Of a stretch of DNA of 64,000 bases, positions 42,455 through 51,020 are shown piece after piece. The notes under the pieces are model-generated. The model saw nothing but the letters and a program-made list of their open reading frames with translations, was not told where the DNA came from and did not search any database. Each line of letters opens with the position of its first letter. Position 1 is the stretch's first letter. The DNA comes from JASLEW01 sp963732005 (GTDB lineage Bacteria > Acidobacteriota > Thermoanaerobaculia > Multivoradales > UBA5704). The stretch is from contig CAVSXT010000003.1 in the NCBI GenBank assembly GCA_963732005.1, positions 62,001-126,000 of the forward strand, in the 5' to 3' direction. A program made the position numbers and the translations under genes.

Positions 42455-42683
42455 GCTTCCTCCGCACCGTCTCGACCAGGTCGCCGACGGTCACGATCGC
42501 CGCCTCGTCGCTCTCGTCCAGCCGCACCCGGTAACGGTTCTCCACCTCGGCCGCCAGGGTCAACAGACGCACGGAATCGAGCCGCAGGTCCTCGATCAGC
42601 CGCATGTCGCCGGTGAGCGGGCCGTCCCAGCCCAGGTGCTCCCGCGCAACCTCGGCGATGCCTTCCAGGATGTCAGTGTCCAT
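42447..42683 (-). CDS. Acyl carrier protein
   Basis: 78 residues, acidic, helical, with Ser37 in DLRLDSVRLLTLA as the 4'-phosphopantetheine site (L-D-S motif). It is sandwiched between the methyltransferase and the acyl-AMP ligase genes, so it probably carries the starter fatty acid to the PKS. Distinct from the housekeeping ACP, which would sit in the fab cluster. Confidence 0.93.
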   Translation of the reverse strand: MDTDILEGIAEVAREHLGWDGPLTGDMRLIEDLRLDSVRLLTLAAEVENRYRVRLDESDEAAIVTVGDLVETVRRKLG

Positions 42684-42698
42684 GGCGCCCCATTCCGT

Positions 42699-43253
42699 TC
42701 ATTCCTCGCCTCCTCGCGGGGAGGCGGCGGCGGCCAGCGCCGATTCCTCGGCGCGGATGCGCACCGCCAGCACTCCGGCATTGGCCGCCGAGAATCCGGC
42801 GGCGGTGAGCCAGGCGCCATGCAGCAGCGGCAGCGCCGCCATCTCCGCCACCACCGCCAGGTAGTTGGGGTGGCGCAGGAAGCGGTAGGGGCCGCCGGTC
42901 ACCGGCGGCACGCCCGGCAGCCAGACGATACGGGTCGTCCAGCGCTCGCCTAGGGTGGCGATCGCCCAGTAGCGCAGCGCCTGCGCCGCCACCAGCAGCA
43001 CCGCCATCGACGCCGCCAGCGCCGGGCGGAACGGCCGCCGCAGGCACCAGACCTCGAGCGGGCAGGCGACCAGGAAGGCGCCGTGCAGCAGCACCATCGC
43101 CGGGTAGTGGCCCGGCGCCGCCTCGACGCCGCCTCGCGCCAGCAGCGCCCGCAGGTGCCGGCGCGCGAGGCGCAGCTCGACCAGCCGTTGGGCCGCCACG
43201 GCGGCGATCAGCAGAGTGTAGAGGACGCGGCTGTCGACGCCGAGGATGGTCAT
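42699..43253 (-). CDS. Isoprenylcysteine carboxyl methyltransferase-like membrane methyltransferase
   Basis: 184 residues with about five transmembrane helices and the ICMT C-terminal signature GPYRFLRHPNYLAVVAEM, where R-H-P-N-Y binds S-adenosylmethionine. In type III PKS operons (for example srsB in Streptomyces, or alkylpyrone clusters) such enzymes O-methylate the phenolic or pyrone lipid in the membrane. It follows the PKS gene by 10 bases. Confidence 0.92.
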   Translation of the reverse strand: MTILGVDSRVLYTLLIAAVAAQRLVELRLARRHLRALLARGGVEAAPGHYPAMVLLHGAFLVACPLEVWCLRRPFRPALAASMAVLLVAAQALRYWAIATLGERWTTRIVWLPGVPPVTGGPYRFLRHPNYLAVVAEMAALPLLHGAWLTAAGFSAANAGVLAVRIRAEESALAAAASPRGGEE

Positions 43254-43263
43254 GCGGCGTGGC

Positions 43264-44313
43264 TCACCAGCGCAGCAGCACCAGCTCCGAGCAGAAGCCC
43301 GGACCCATCGCCAGCAAAAGCCCCCAGCTGCCTGCCGGCGGCCGGCGGCGCTCCAGGGTGTCGGCCAGCACCAGCAGCACCGAGGTCGAGGACAGGTTGC
43401 CCACCTCGCGCAGGCTGCGCCAGGTCACCGCCAGCGCGTCGGGGGGCAGCTCGAGCGACTCCTCCATCGCTTCGAGCACCTTGGGGCCGCCGGGATGGCA
43501 GATCCAGGTCGCGACGTCGGCGCGCGCCAGGCCGTGCTCGGCGAGGAAGGCGTCGACGTCGGCGCGCAGGAAGTCGCGGATCACCTGCGGCACGTCGGCC
43601 GAGAGCACGATGCGGAACCCCTCTTCCGAGATATCCCAGCCCATGACTCGCTCGGAGTCCCGGTAGAACACCGAGCGGGTGGCGACCACGGCCGGGCCGG
43701 CGGCGGTGCGGTGCTCGCCCACCACCACCACCGCCGCCGCGCCGTCGCCGAACAGGCCGGTGGCGATGAGGTTGGGGATCGAGAGGTCATGCGGCTGCAG
43801 GGTCAGCGAGCAGAGCTCGACCGAGAGCAGCACCGCGACCTGATCCGGATAGGCGCGCACGTAGTCGGCCGCGCGGGCGATGCCGGCGGCGCCGGCGACG
43901 CAACCCAGGCCGAAGATGGGCATGCGCTTGATGCGCGACGGCAGGCCCAGCCGGTTGACCAGCCGGGCGTCGATCGAAGGCGTGGCGACGCCGGTGACAG
44001 TGACGAAGATGAGCGCGTCGACCGCGTCCGGGGAGAGGCCGGCGCGCGCCAGCGCGTCGCTGACGGCGGCGCCTCCCACCTCCTGCGCCACCCGGATCCA
44101 GGCGTCGTTGGCCTTACCCCAGGTGGTGAGACCGGCGTACTCGTCGATCGGCAGCGCCAGGTGGCGGCCGCCGACCAGCGCGTTGCGGTGCAGGCGCTCG
44201 AGGCGCTCAGGGTTGAAGAGGTGACCCGACCACCGGCGCCGCAGGCCATCCAGCAGCGCGTCCTGGTCGTAATAGTGAGGCGGGAGCGCCCTCCCGACGG
44301 CGGCGATCTTCAA
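43264..44313 (-). CDS. Type III polyketide synthase (chalcone synthase-like)
   Basis: 349 residues. The Cys-His-Asn triad is present: Cys138 in FGLGCVAGAAG, His in WICHPGGPKVLEAM and Asn in VGNLSSTSVLLVL. The C-terminus GPGFCSELVLLRW is typical. Bacterial enzymes of this type extend a fatty starter with malonyl-CoA to alkylresorcinols or alkylpyrones. First gene of a minus-strand operon with ICMT methyltransferase, ACP, FAAL and FAD monooxygenase, so a methylated, hydroxylated phenolic/quinone membrane lipid is the likely end product. Confidence 0.96.
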   Translation of the reverse strand: MKIAAVGRALPPHYYDQDALLDGLRRRWSGHLFNPERLERLHRNALVGGRHLALPIDEYAGLTTWGKANDAWIRVAQEVGGAAVSDALARAGLSPDAVDALIFVTVTGVATPSIDARLVNRLGLPSRIKRMPIFGLGCVAGAAGIARAADYVRAYPDQVAVLLSVELCSLTLQPHDLSIPNLIATGLFGDGAAAVVVVGEHRTAAGPAVVATRSVFYRDSERVMGWDISEEGFRIVLSADVPQVIRDFLRADVDAFLAEHGLARADVATWICHPGGPKVLEAMEESLELPPDALAVTWRSLREVGNLSSTSVLLVLADTLERRRPPAGSWGLLLAMGPGFCSELVLLRW

Positions 44314-44397
44314 AGCGGACCGGGTTGGCGGCGCGACCGGTGCATCCGTCCCGCCCGCCTCGGGGGAAGGCTACCACAGCGCCGCCGGGCGTCCGGC

Positions 44398-44865
44398 TCA
44401 GAGCCGGCCGGTGCCGGTTCCCGGAGTGGGATGCGGTTCCACCGGCCCGAGGCCGGCGGCAGCTGCCACCACACCCAGCAGCAGGCCGCAGATCGTATAG
44501 AGCACCCACCACGAGAAGGTCATGCTCCACCAGGGGCCCGCCGGCTGGCCGGCCAGCGTCACCACCGCGACCACCAGCAGCGGACCGCGGAATACCCAGG
44601 CGATCCAGCCGGTGAGCAGGCCGTTGAGCAGCCGGCTGCCGCCGCTTCCCTGCACCAGCAGGTATAGTGCGGCAAGCGCCACCGCCTCTAGCAGCCAGGT
44701 GCCAATCATCACCAGAGTGTGCTGCCGCAGCTCCGGCGCGGAGCCAAGCAGCGCCGGCGACCGGCCCAGGGCTTCCACCCCGGAGCGGAAGAGGGCCATG
44801 ACCAGGACGAGCGCGGGCAGCGCGAGGACCAGGAAGCGTCTCAAGGGACAGCGATCATAGCGCAT
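44398..44865 (-). CDS. Small integral membrane protein, function unknown
   Basis: 155 residues from the ATG at 44865 (a TTG at about 44846 is possible). Four hydrophobic segments: LVLALPALVLVMALF, LVMIGTWLLEAVALAALYLLV, AWVFRGPLLVVAVVTLA and SWWVLYTICGLLLGVVAAAAGL. The pattern is like small YIP1/Yip-type proteins but I cannot assign a family. It is 84 bases upstream of the PKS gene and co-directional, so it may belong to the same operon, and it is divergent from the radical SAM gene. Confidence 0.7.
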   Translation of the reverse strand: MRYDRCPLRRFLVLALPALVLVMALFRSGVEALGRSPALLGSAPELRQHTLVMIGTWLLEAVALAALYLLVQGSGGSRLLNGLLTGWIAWVFRGPLLVVAVVTLAGQPAGPWWSMTFSWWVLYTICGLLLGVVAAAAGLGPVEPHPTPGTGTGRL

Positions 44866-44929
44866 GCACCGGCGCCCGCCGCGAAATTCCGCGGGCACCG
44901 GCGTTGGTTTTGACTCGGTGAGAGGAACC

Positions 44930-45859
44930 ATGGAGACCGCCGCACCCGCCCACCTCGCCGATCGCCAGCCCGCGGAGCCGCCCGCGCCGCGGGTCGCGCT
45001 GCGATCGCTCGACACCCTCTGGTTTCAGGTCGGCGGGACGCTGTGCAACCTGGCGTGCGCCCACTGCTTCATCTCCTGCTCGCCGACCAATCACACCCAC
45101 GAGATGATGCGCCTGCCACAGGTGCTGGGTTACCTGCGCGAAGCCGCCGAGCTGGGGGTCAAGGAGCTCTACTTCACCGGCGGCGAGCCCTTCCTCAACC
45201 CTGACATGGAGGCCATCCTGGAGGCGGCGCTGGCGGTCGGCCCGGCAACCGTGCTGACCAACGGCCTGCTGCTCGATCCGCAGCGCTGCGCGCGGCTGGC
45301 GGCGCTGGCCGGCACCTCGCCCTATTCGCTCGACCTGCGGGTGTCGCTCGACGGCTACGATGCCGCGAGCAACGACGCGGTACGCGGCACCGGCACCTTC
45401 GAGCGCGTCCTGGCGGGGCTGCGCAACCTGGAAACGGTCGGGCTCAACCCGGTGGTGACCGTGACCGAGGTCTGCGCCGAAGCCGGCGTGGACGCGGGCA
45501 AGCAGCGTTTCTTCGACCTGCTCGACGGCCTCGGGCTGCGGCGGCCGCGGCTCAAGGTGCTGCCGGTGTTCAAGATCGGCGCCGAGGCGCAGCGCGGTGG
45601 CGGCTACGAGAGCTGGCAGCGGCTGCGCGCCACCGACGCCGCTGCCATTGGCTCCAACTCGGAGAACACCGCGTGGGACCACCTGCAGTGCAGCTCCTGC
45701 CGCATGGCCACCGATCAGGGAGTATGGGTCTGCCCGATCCTGGTCAACGAGCCGGCGGCGCGCATGGGCGACGCGCTGGCCGACGCCCTGGGGGCGTATC
45801 CGCTGCGCCATGCCGCCTGCTGGACCTGCCACGCCTACGGGGTGAGCTGCCGCACCTGA
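44930..45859 (+). CDS. Radical SAM enzyme with SPASM-like C-terminal cysteines
   Basis: 309 residues from the ATG at 44930 (AGAGGAA upstream). Cluster motif TLCNLACAHCF (C-x3-C-x2-C), ELYFTGGEPFLNPDMEAILE (GGEP), LRVSLDGYDAASNDAVRGTGTFERVLAGL. The C-terminal part has Cys-rich LQCSSCRMATDQGVWVCPIL and CWTCHAYGVSC, suggesting an auxiliary iron-sulfur cluster. Substrate unknown. It is followed by a phosphoesterase-like gene and a flavoprotein gene, together forming a tight three-gene unit. Confidence 0.88.
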   Translation: METAAPAHLADRQPAEPPAPRVALRSLDTLWFQVGGTLCNLACAHCFISCSPTNHTHEMMRLPQVLGYLREAAELGVKELYFTGGEPFLNPDMEAILEAALAVGPATVLTNGLLLDPQRCARLAALAGTSPYSLDLRVSLDGYDAASNDAVRGTGTFERVLAGLRNLETVGLNPVVTVTEVCAEAGVDAGKQRFFDLLDGLGLRRPRLKVLPVFKIGAEAQRGGGYESWQRLRATDAAAIGSNSENTAWDHLQCSSCRMATDQGVWVCPILVNEPAARMGDALADALGAYPLRHAACWTCHAYGVSCRT

Positions 45860-45924
45860 CCGCCGCCGCTTGCCGCCCGCCGACCGCCTCCCCTCCGAAA
45901 CCCGCCAGCGACCGAATCCACGCC

Positions 45925-46944
45925 ATGCCTTTGCCTCACCGCCCGCGCCTCGATCCGTTCCAGCTCGCCGCGCTGACCGCCCATCGCGGCCTGGCCACCT
46001 CGGGAGAGCGGCTGCTGCCGCTGGCGGAGTTCCGCGCCGCCGCCGCCGCCGCCGGTGCGCGGCTCGACGCCGCCGAGCGGGAGGAGGCCGTCCACGACCA
46101 CCGCCGGCCGCTTCCTGACGCCGTGCCGCGGGAAGGGCCGTTTTCGAAGGTGGCGGTCTGCGGCGGCGTCTACAGCAACCACCTGGCTCTCGCCGCGCTG
46201 CTCGCGGACGCGGCACGGCGCGGCGCCGAGGCGGTCTATTGCCTTGGCGACCTCGGCGGCTTCGGGTCCGACCCGGAGCGGGTCTGGCCGCTGCTGCTCG
46301 CCGGCGGCGTGCGCTGCATCCAGGGCAACTACGAGCAGTCGCTGGCCGGCGGCCGCGAGGACTGCAACTGCGGCTACACCGATCCGCGCGACAACCACTT
46401 CGCGGCCATCTCCTACGGCTACACCGCGCGGCACTGCTCGGCGGCGTTCAAGCACTGGATGGGGGAGCTGCCGGCGCGACGCCGGGTGCTGGTGGGCGAC
46501 CGCGAGCTGCTGCTGGTGCACGGCTCGCCGCGCCGGGTCAACGAGTTCCTGTTCCGCTCCGCCTCGTCCGACGCCTTCCTCGAGGTGCTGCTCGATCAGC
46601 ATCCCTGCGACGCCCTGCTTTGCACCCACACCGGCCTGCACTGGCACCGGCATCTGCCCTCGGGGCGGGACGCGGTCAACGTCGGAGTGATCGGCCGGCC
46701 CGCCAACGACGGCAGGCCGGAGGTGTGGTACGCGCTGCTCGCCGCGCGGCCGGCCGCGGCCGGCGAGCACCGCCGCGGGCTCGACGTCGAGTTGGTGCCG
46801 CTGCGCTACGATCATCCGGCGATGGCCGCCCAGGTGCGCGCCGCCGGGCTGCCCGAGGAATTCGCCGCGACCCTGGTGACCGGCTGGTGGACCACCTGCC
46901 TGGAGATCCTGCCCGCCCGCGAGCGTGCGGCCTCGCGCTTCTGA
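45925..46944 (+). CDS. Calcineurin-like phosphoesterase homologue with altered metal motif
   Basis: 339 residues from the ATG at 45925. Motifs in order: VAVCGGVYSNHLAL where active enzymes have a D-x-H, then YCLGDLGGFGSDPERV (GD), IQGNYEQSL (GN-x-E, Tyr in place of His/Asp), LVHGSPRRVNEFLF and LCTHTGLHW. So the first metal-binding Asp and His are missing, while others remain. A GGVYxN motif is, in my recollection, shared by a subgroup of the family, so this may be a genuine variant and not decay. The N-terminal 75 residues are extra. Situated between the radical SAM and flavoprotein genes. Confidence 0.82.
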   Translation: MPLPHRPRLDPFQLAALTAHRGLATSGERLLPLAEFRAAAAAAGARLDAAEREEAVHDHRRPLPDAVPREGPFSKVAVCGGVYSNHLALAALLADAARRGAEAVYCLGDLGGFGSDPERVWPLLLAGGVRCIQGNYEQSLAGGREDCNCGYTDPRDNHFAAISYGYTARHCSAAFKHWMGELPARRRVLVGDRELLLVHGSPRRVNEFLFRSASSDAFLEVLLDQHPCDALLCTHTGLHWHRHLPSGRDAVNVGVIGRPANDGRPEVWYALLAARPAAAGEHRRGLDVELVPLRYDHPAMAAQVRAAGLPEEFAATLVTGWWTTCLEILPARERAASRF

Positions 46945-46958
46945 GATCAGGAGGATCC

Positions 46959-48245
46959 TTGCCACCGACCATCGATCCCGGCGGCGCCGCTCGCCGTCCG
47001 CGTCTCGCCATCCTCGGCGCCGGACCCATCGGTCTCGAGGCCGCCTTGGCCGCCGCCGATGCCGGCATGCCGTTCACGCTCTACGAGGCCGGCCCCGCGG
47101 TGGCAACGAACGTGCGCGCCTGGGGGCACGTGCGCCTGTTCACCCCTTGGGAGATGGACGTGTCGCCGCGCATGCGCCGCCACCTGGAGGCAGCGGGCGA
47201 GCCGGCGCCGGGGGCGACGGCGGTGGGTGCGATGGCGGCAGGTGCCGCGGCGGCGAATGGGGCCGCCTGCCCGACCGGCAACGACCTCGCCGACCAGCTC
47301 TACGACCGTGTCGCGGCGCTGCCGGCGATCGCGCCGCGGCTGCGGCTCGCCACGCGCGTGCTGGCGGTCGGCCGCGAGGGGCTGCTCAAGCACGAGGAGA
47401 TCGCCACCGCCGGGCGCGCCCGTCAGCCCTTCCGCCTACTGCTGGCGGCCGCGGACGGCACCGAGCGGATCGAGCACGCCGAGGTGGTGATCGACGCCAC
47501 CGGCACCTTCGGCCATCCCAACACCCTCGGCGACGGCGGCATCCCGGCCCCCGGCGAGCGCCGGCTCGGCGACGAGATCCGGCGCACCATTCCAGACCTG
47601 GCGCGCGAGGCGGCCGATTGGGCTGGCCGCACCGTGCTGCTGGCAGGCGGCGGCGCTTCGGCGCAGACCGCGGTGCGCGACCTCGCCGAGCTGGCGCGAT
47701 CCGCGCCGGGCACCCGCGTGGTGTGGGCGCTGCGGCGCGCCGAACCGTCATGGGGCAGCCCGCCGGACGACCCGCTGCCGGAGCGCGCCCGGCTGGCGGC
47801 GGCCGCCGCCGTGCTGGCTGCCGGCGCCTCGCCCGCCGTGGCGGCGGAGCGCGGCGTGGTGGTGGAGGCGATCGCGCGCGACGGCGCGAACGAGCGCCTC
47901 GCGGTCACCTTGCGCCGCACCGGCCCGGGGGCGAATGGCACCCGGCAGGTCGCGGTGGACTGCGTGCTGGCGCTCACCGGCAGCGTGGGCGACCACCACC
48001 TGTACCGCCAGCTGCAGGTCCACGAGTGCTATGCCACCAGCGGCCCGATGAAGCTGTCGGCGGCCCTGCTCGGCGCCGCCGCCGGCGATTGCCTGGAACA
48101 GACCTCCCACGGCGCCGAGGCTCTCGCCAACCCGGAGCCGGGCTTCTACATCCTGGGCAGCAAGTCTTACGGGCGCAACAACAGCTTCCTGCTGCGCGTC
48201 GGCTGGGAGCAGGTGAGCGAGGTCTTCGCGGTGTTGCCAGGGTAA
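46959..48245 (+). CDS. FAD/NAD(P)-dependent oxidoreductase
   Basis: 428 residues. I chose the TTG at 46959 because AGGAGG (46950 region) precedes it and it begins just after the phosphoesterase stop; the first family residues follow (RRPRLAILGAGPIGLEAALAAADAG, FAD site). Later motifs: VRLFTPWEMDVSP, EVVIDATGTFGHPNTLG, VLLAGGGASAQTAVRDL (second Rossmann site) and GFYILGSKSYGRNNSFLLRVGWEQV near the end. A Gly/Ala insertion lies near residue 90. The last of the three-gene unit; hemH starts 11 bases after it. Substrate unknown. Confidence 0.85.
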   Translation: MPPTIDPGGAARRPRLAILGAGPIGLEAALAAADAGMPFTLYEAGPAVATNVRAWGHVRLFTPWEMDVSPRMRRHLEAAGEPAPGATAVGAMAAGAAAANGAACPTGNDLADQLYDRVAALPAIAPRLRLATRVLAVGREGLLKHEEIATAGRARQPFRLLLAAADGTERIEHAEVVIDATGTFGHPNTLGDGGIPAPGERRLGDEIRRTIPDLAREAADWAGRTVLLAGGGASAQTAVRDLAELARSAPGTRVVWALRRAEPSWGSPPDDPLPERARLAAAAAVLAAGASPAVAAERGVVVEAIARDGANERLAVTLRRTGPGANGTRQVAVDCVLALTGSVGDHHLYRQLQVHECYATSGPMKLSAALLGAAAGDCLEQTSHGAEALANPEPGFYILGSKSYGRNNSFLLRVGWEQVSEVFAVLPG

Positions 48246-48256
48246 GCTGGGCGCGC

Positions 48257-49378
48257 ATGCGGTACTTCGGTCAATCGGACTTCGCGCACGGCGAGCAGCC
48301 GCCGGTGTCGCCCATCGGCATCGTGCTGGCCAACCTCGGCACTCCGGACGCCCCCGACGCGCGGGCGCTGCGCCGCTACCTGCGGGAGTTCCTGCTCGAT
48401 CCGCGGGTGATCGAGCTGCCGCGGCCGCTCTGGTGGCTGGTGCTGCACCTGGCGGTGCTGCCGTTCCGGCCGCGCAAGTCGGCGGCGCTCTATCGCAAGG
48501 TGTGGACGGCCGAAGGGTCGCCGATGCTGGCGATTTGCCGCCGCCAGACGGCGGGAGTGGCGGCGCTGCTGGCCCGCGAGGTGCCGGCGCCGGTGCAGGT
48601 GCGGCTCGCCATGCGCTACGGCAACCCTTCCGTCCGCTCGGCGCTACGCGAGCTGGCCGGCCAGGGCTGCCGGCGCATCGCGGTGCTGCCGCTCTACCCG
48701 CAGTACGCGGCGGTCACCACCGGTTCGACCTTCGACGCCGTCGCCGCCGAGCTGGCCGGCTGGCGATGGGTGCCCGAGCTGCGCATGATCCATCCGTACC
48801 ATGACGAGCCCGCCTACGTCGAGGCGCTGGCCGCCAGCCTGCGGGACGCTTGGGCGGCGGCGCCGCCGGCGGACAGGCTGCTGTTCTCGTTCCACGGCAT
48901 CCCCAAGCGCTACTTCCTGGCCGGCGATCCCTACTACTGCCATTGCCAGAAGACCGCACGCCTGGTGGCCGAGCGGCTGGCCCTGCCGCGCGAGCGCTAC
49001 GAGGTCAGCTTCCAATCGCTGTTCGGACGGGAGGAGTGGCTGCGCCCCTACACCGAGGACACGATGCGCGCCATGGCGGCGGACGGAGTGCGCAGCCTCG
49101 ACGTGATCTGCCCCGGCTTCTCGGCCGACTGCCTCGAGACGATCGAGGAGATCGACGGCCTGAATCGCGAGATCTTCCTCCATGCCGGCGGCGAGCGCTA
49201 CCGCTACATCCCGGCGCTCAACGACCGCCCCGATCATCTGCGCCTGCTGGCCGACTTGGTGCTGCGCAATCTGGCGGGCTGGATCGAGCCGGCGTCGGGG
49301 ATTGCCCCGGGCGCCCGCGAGGCTGCCGCGCCGATCTTGGATCGACTGAATCGAAAGGAGCTGTCATGCAGCAGGTGA
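48257..49378 (+). CDS. hemH: Ferrochelatase / coproporphyrin ferrochelatase
   Basis: 373 residues from the ATG at 48257. GIVLANLGTPDAPDARALRRYLREFLLDPRVIELPR at the N-terminus, VLPLYPQYAAVTTGSTFD, SFHGIPKRYFLAGDPYYCHCQKTA with the metal-binding His of SFHG, and VICPGFSADCLETIEEI with the Glu. It inserts Fe(II) into protoporphyrin IX or coproporphyrin. The Cys pair in YYCHC is a possible cluster ligand seen in some bacterial enzymes. It overlaps the next gene by 13 bases. Confidence 0.96.
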   Translation: MRYFGQSDFAHGEQPPVSPIGIVLANLGTPDAPDARALRRYLREFLLDPRVIELPRPLWWLVLHLAVLPFRPRKSAALYRKVWTAEGSPMLAICRRQTAGVAALLAREVPAPVQVRLAMRYGNPSVRSALRELAGQGCRRIAVLPLYPQYAAVTTGSTFDAVAAELAGWRWVPELRMIHPYHDEPAYVEALAASLRDAWAAAPPADRLLFSFHGIPKRYFLAGDPYYCHCQKTARLVAERLALPRERYEVSFQSLFGREEWLRPYTEDTMRAMAADGVRSLDVICPGFSADCLETIEEIDGLNREIFLHAGGERYRYIPALNDRPDHLRLLADLVLRNLAGWIEPASGIAPGAREAAAPILDRLNRKELSCSR

Positions 49379-50238
49379 AACCTGTGACTCGGGCCGCCAC
49401 GGCGACCCTGGCAACCGTCTTCGCGCTGGCCGCCGGCAACCATGCACTGCAGGCCCAACCGCCGGCGTTGCAGCTGCCCCGCCCCAGCCCCAACGCCACC
49501 GTCTCCCAGACCATCGGCATCACCGAGGTGACCGTCCGCTATAGCCGCCCCGGGGTCAAGGGCCGCGTCATCTGGGGCAAGGTGGTGCCCTACGGCGAGG
49601 TCTGGCGGACCGGCGCCAACGAGAACACCACCATCCGTTTCAGCACGCCGGTGCGCATCGACGGCAAGCCGCTGCCGGCCGGCATCTACGGCCTGCAGAC
49701 CATCCCCGGCGCCGACGACTGGGTGGTCATCCTGAGCAAGGACGCCGACGAGTGGGGGGCCTTCTCCTACCAGCCGGATCACGACGCGCTGCGCTTCCAC
49801 GTCAAGCCGGCGCTGCTGGCCGAGTCGCAGGAGTGGATGGGCTTCGCCTTCCGCGACCTCTCCGACAACTCTGCGGTGCTGGCGCTGCGCTGGGAAAAGC
49901 TCGAGGCGGCCTGGAAGATCGAGGTCGATACCCCCCGCGTGCTGGTGGACACCGCGCGGTCGACGCAGCGCTGGCAGGACGCCGCCGCGGCCTGGTGCAT
50001 CCAGGACGGCACCTGCCTCGAGCCGGCCGGGCGCTGGATCGACGCCTCGATCGCCATCGAGCCCACCTTCTCGAACCAGCGCGCCAAGGCGCGCCTGCTG
50101 GCTCGCCAGAACGACTACAAGGGTGCGGTCGCGGCCGGCGAGCGTGCCCTCGCCGCCGCTCACGCCGCCAAGCAGGCGCCGCCGCCACAGCAGGTGACGG
50201 ACCTCGAGAGCCAGATCGCCGAATGGAAGCGCCACTAG
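49366..50238 (+). CDS. DUF2911 secreted protein
   Basis: 290 residues, ATG at 49366 with AAAGGAG upstream, overlapping the end of hemH. A signal peptide (ATLATVFALAAGNHALQAQ) precedes the DUF2911 domain: SPNATVSQTIGITEVTVRYSRPGVKGR, PYGEVWRTGANENTTIRFSTPVRIDGKPLPAGIYGLQTIP, WGAFSYQPDHDALRF. The C-terminal 90 residues are helical and TPR-like (ERALAAAHAAKQ). DUF2911 proteins are common in Acidobacteria and Bacteroidetes, with unknown function. Its stop overlaps the HAD gene stop on the other strand by 4 bases. Confidence 0.92.
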   Translation: MQQVKPVTRAATATLATVFALAAGNHALQAQPPALQLPRPSPNATVSQTIGITEVTVRYSRPGVKGRVIWGKVVPYGEVWRTGANENTTIRFSTPVRIDGKPLPAGIYGLQTIPGADDWVVILSKDADEWGAFSYQPDHDALRFHVKPALLAESQEWMGFAFRDLSDNSAVLALRWEKLEAAWKIEVDTPRVLVDTARSTQRWQDAAAAWCIQDGTCLEPAGRWIDASIAIEPTFSNQRAKARLLARQNDYKGAVAAGERALAAAHAAKQAPPPQQVTDLESQIAEWKRH

Positions 50239-50936
50239 ATCGCGGCCGGCACCAGTGGCTGGCCGGCAGCGCGGAGTCGCTCGCCGGCCAGCCAGCCCGG
50301 CAGCTCGGCGACGCGGTCGAGCACGGCCCGCGGGCCGTGCGCCGCCAGGTCCTCGCGGCCGTGAGCACCCGATAGGATCGCGACGGCGTCAGCGCCGGCG
50401 TTGGCCGCCATCTGCAGGTCGTAGATGGAATCGCCGACCATCAGGGCCGCATGCGGCCGGACTCCGAGTTGGTCGAGGATGTCGAGCAGCATCCGGGGGT
50501 GGGGCTTGGAGATCGCCTCGTCGACGGTGCGGGTGGCCTGGAAGTGGCCGCGCAGCCCCGTCTGGTCGAGCGCGAAGTCGAGGCCGCGCCGGCTCTTGCC
50601 GGTCGCCACCGCCAGCAGGTAGCCGGCCCGCGCCAGCTCGCCGAGCATGGCGGGCACTCCCGGGAAGAGCAGCGGCAGGTCGCGATAGGTCTCCACCCAG
50701 TGCCGCCGGTAGCAGGCGTGGACGCGCTCGAAGAGGTGGTCGTCGCACCCCGGCACCAGCAGGTCGACGGTTTCCCTCAATCCGAGGCCGACGGTGCCGC
50801 GGATCGTCGCCTCGGCCGGAGAGCCCAGCCCGAGCTCGCCGATCACCGCCTGGGTGCAGGCCACGATCGACCCCACCGAATCCATCAGCGTGCCGTCCCA
50901 GTCGAAGATCAACAGCTCGATAGTGGAGTCCCGCAT
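50235..50936 (-). CDS. gph: HAD-family phosphatase (phosphoglycolate phosphatase-like)
   Basis: 233 residues. Motif I FDWDGTLMDSV with the nucleophile Asp, motif II Ser/Thr in VATGKSRRGL, motif III Lys in ISKPHPRML, motif IV VGDSIYDLQMAANAGAD. The helical cap follows motif I. It is closest to the Gph/PgmB group, which removes phosphate from 2-phosphoglycolate or small sugar phosphates. Substrate not determined. Its stop abuts the DUF2911 gene. Confidence 0.93.
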   Translation of the reverse strand: MRDSTIELLIFDWDGTLMDSVGSIVACTQAVIGELGLGSPAEATIRGTVGLGLRETVDLLVPGCDDHLFERVHACYRRHWVETYRDLPLLFPGVPAMLGELARAGYLLAVATGKSRRGLDFALDQTGLRGHFQATRTVDEAISKPHPRMLLDILDQLGVRPHAALMVGDSIYDLQMAANAGADAVAILSGAHGREDLAAHGPRAVLDRVAELPGWLAGERLRAAGQPLVPAAI

Positions 50937-51020
50937 CGTCCCTCTGTTTCCGGCACCAACGGCAGCGAAACATCATCGCAGACCCATGTCCGCGGGTCCA
51001 CGCCCGCCCCCTCTCTGCGG

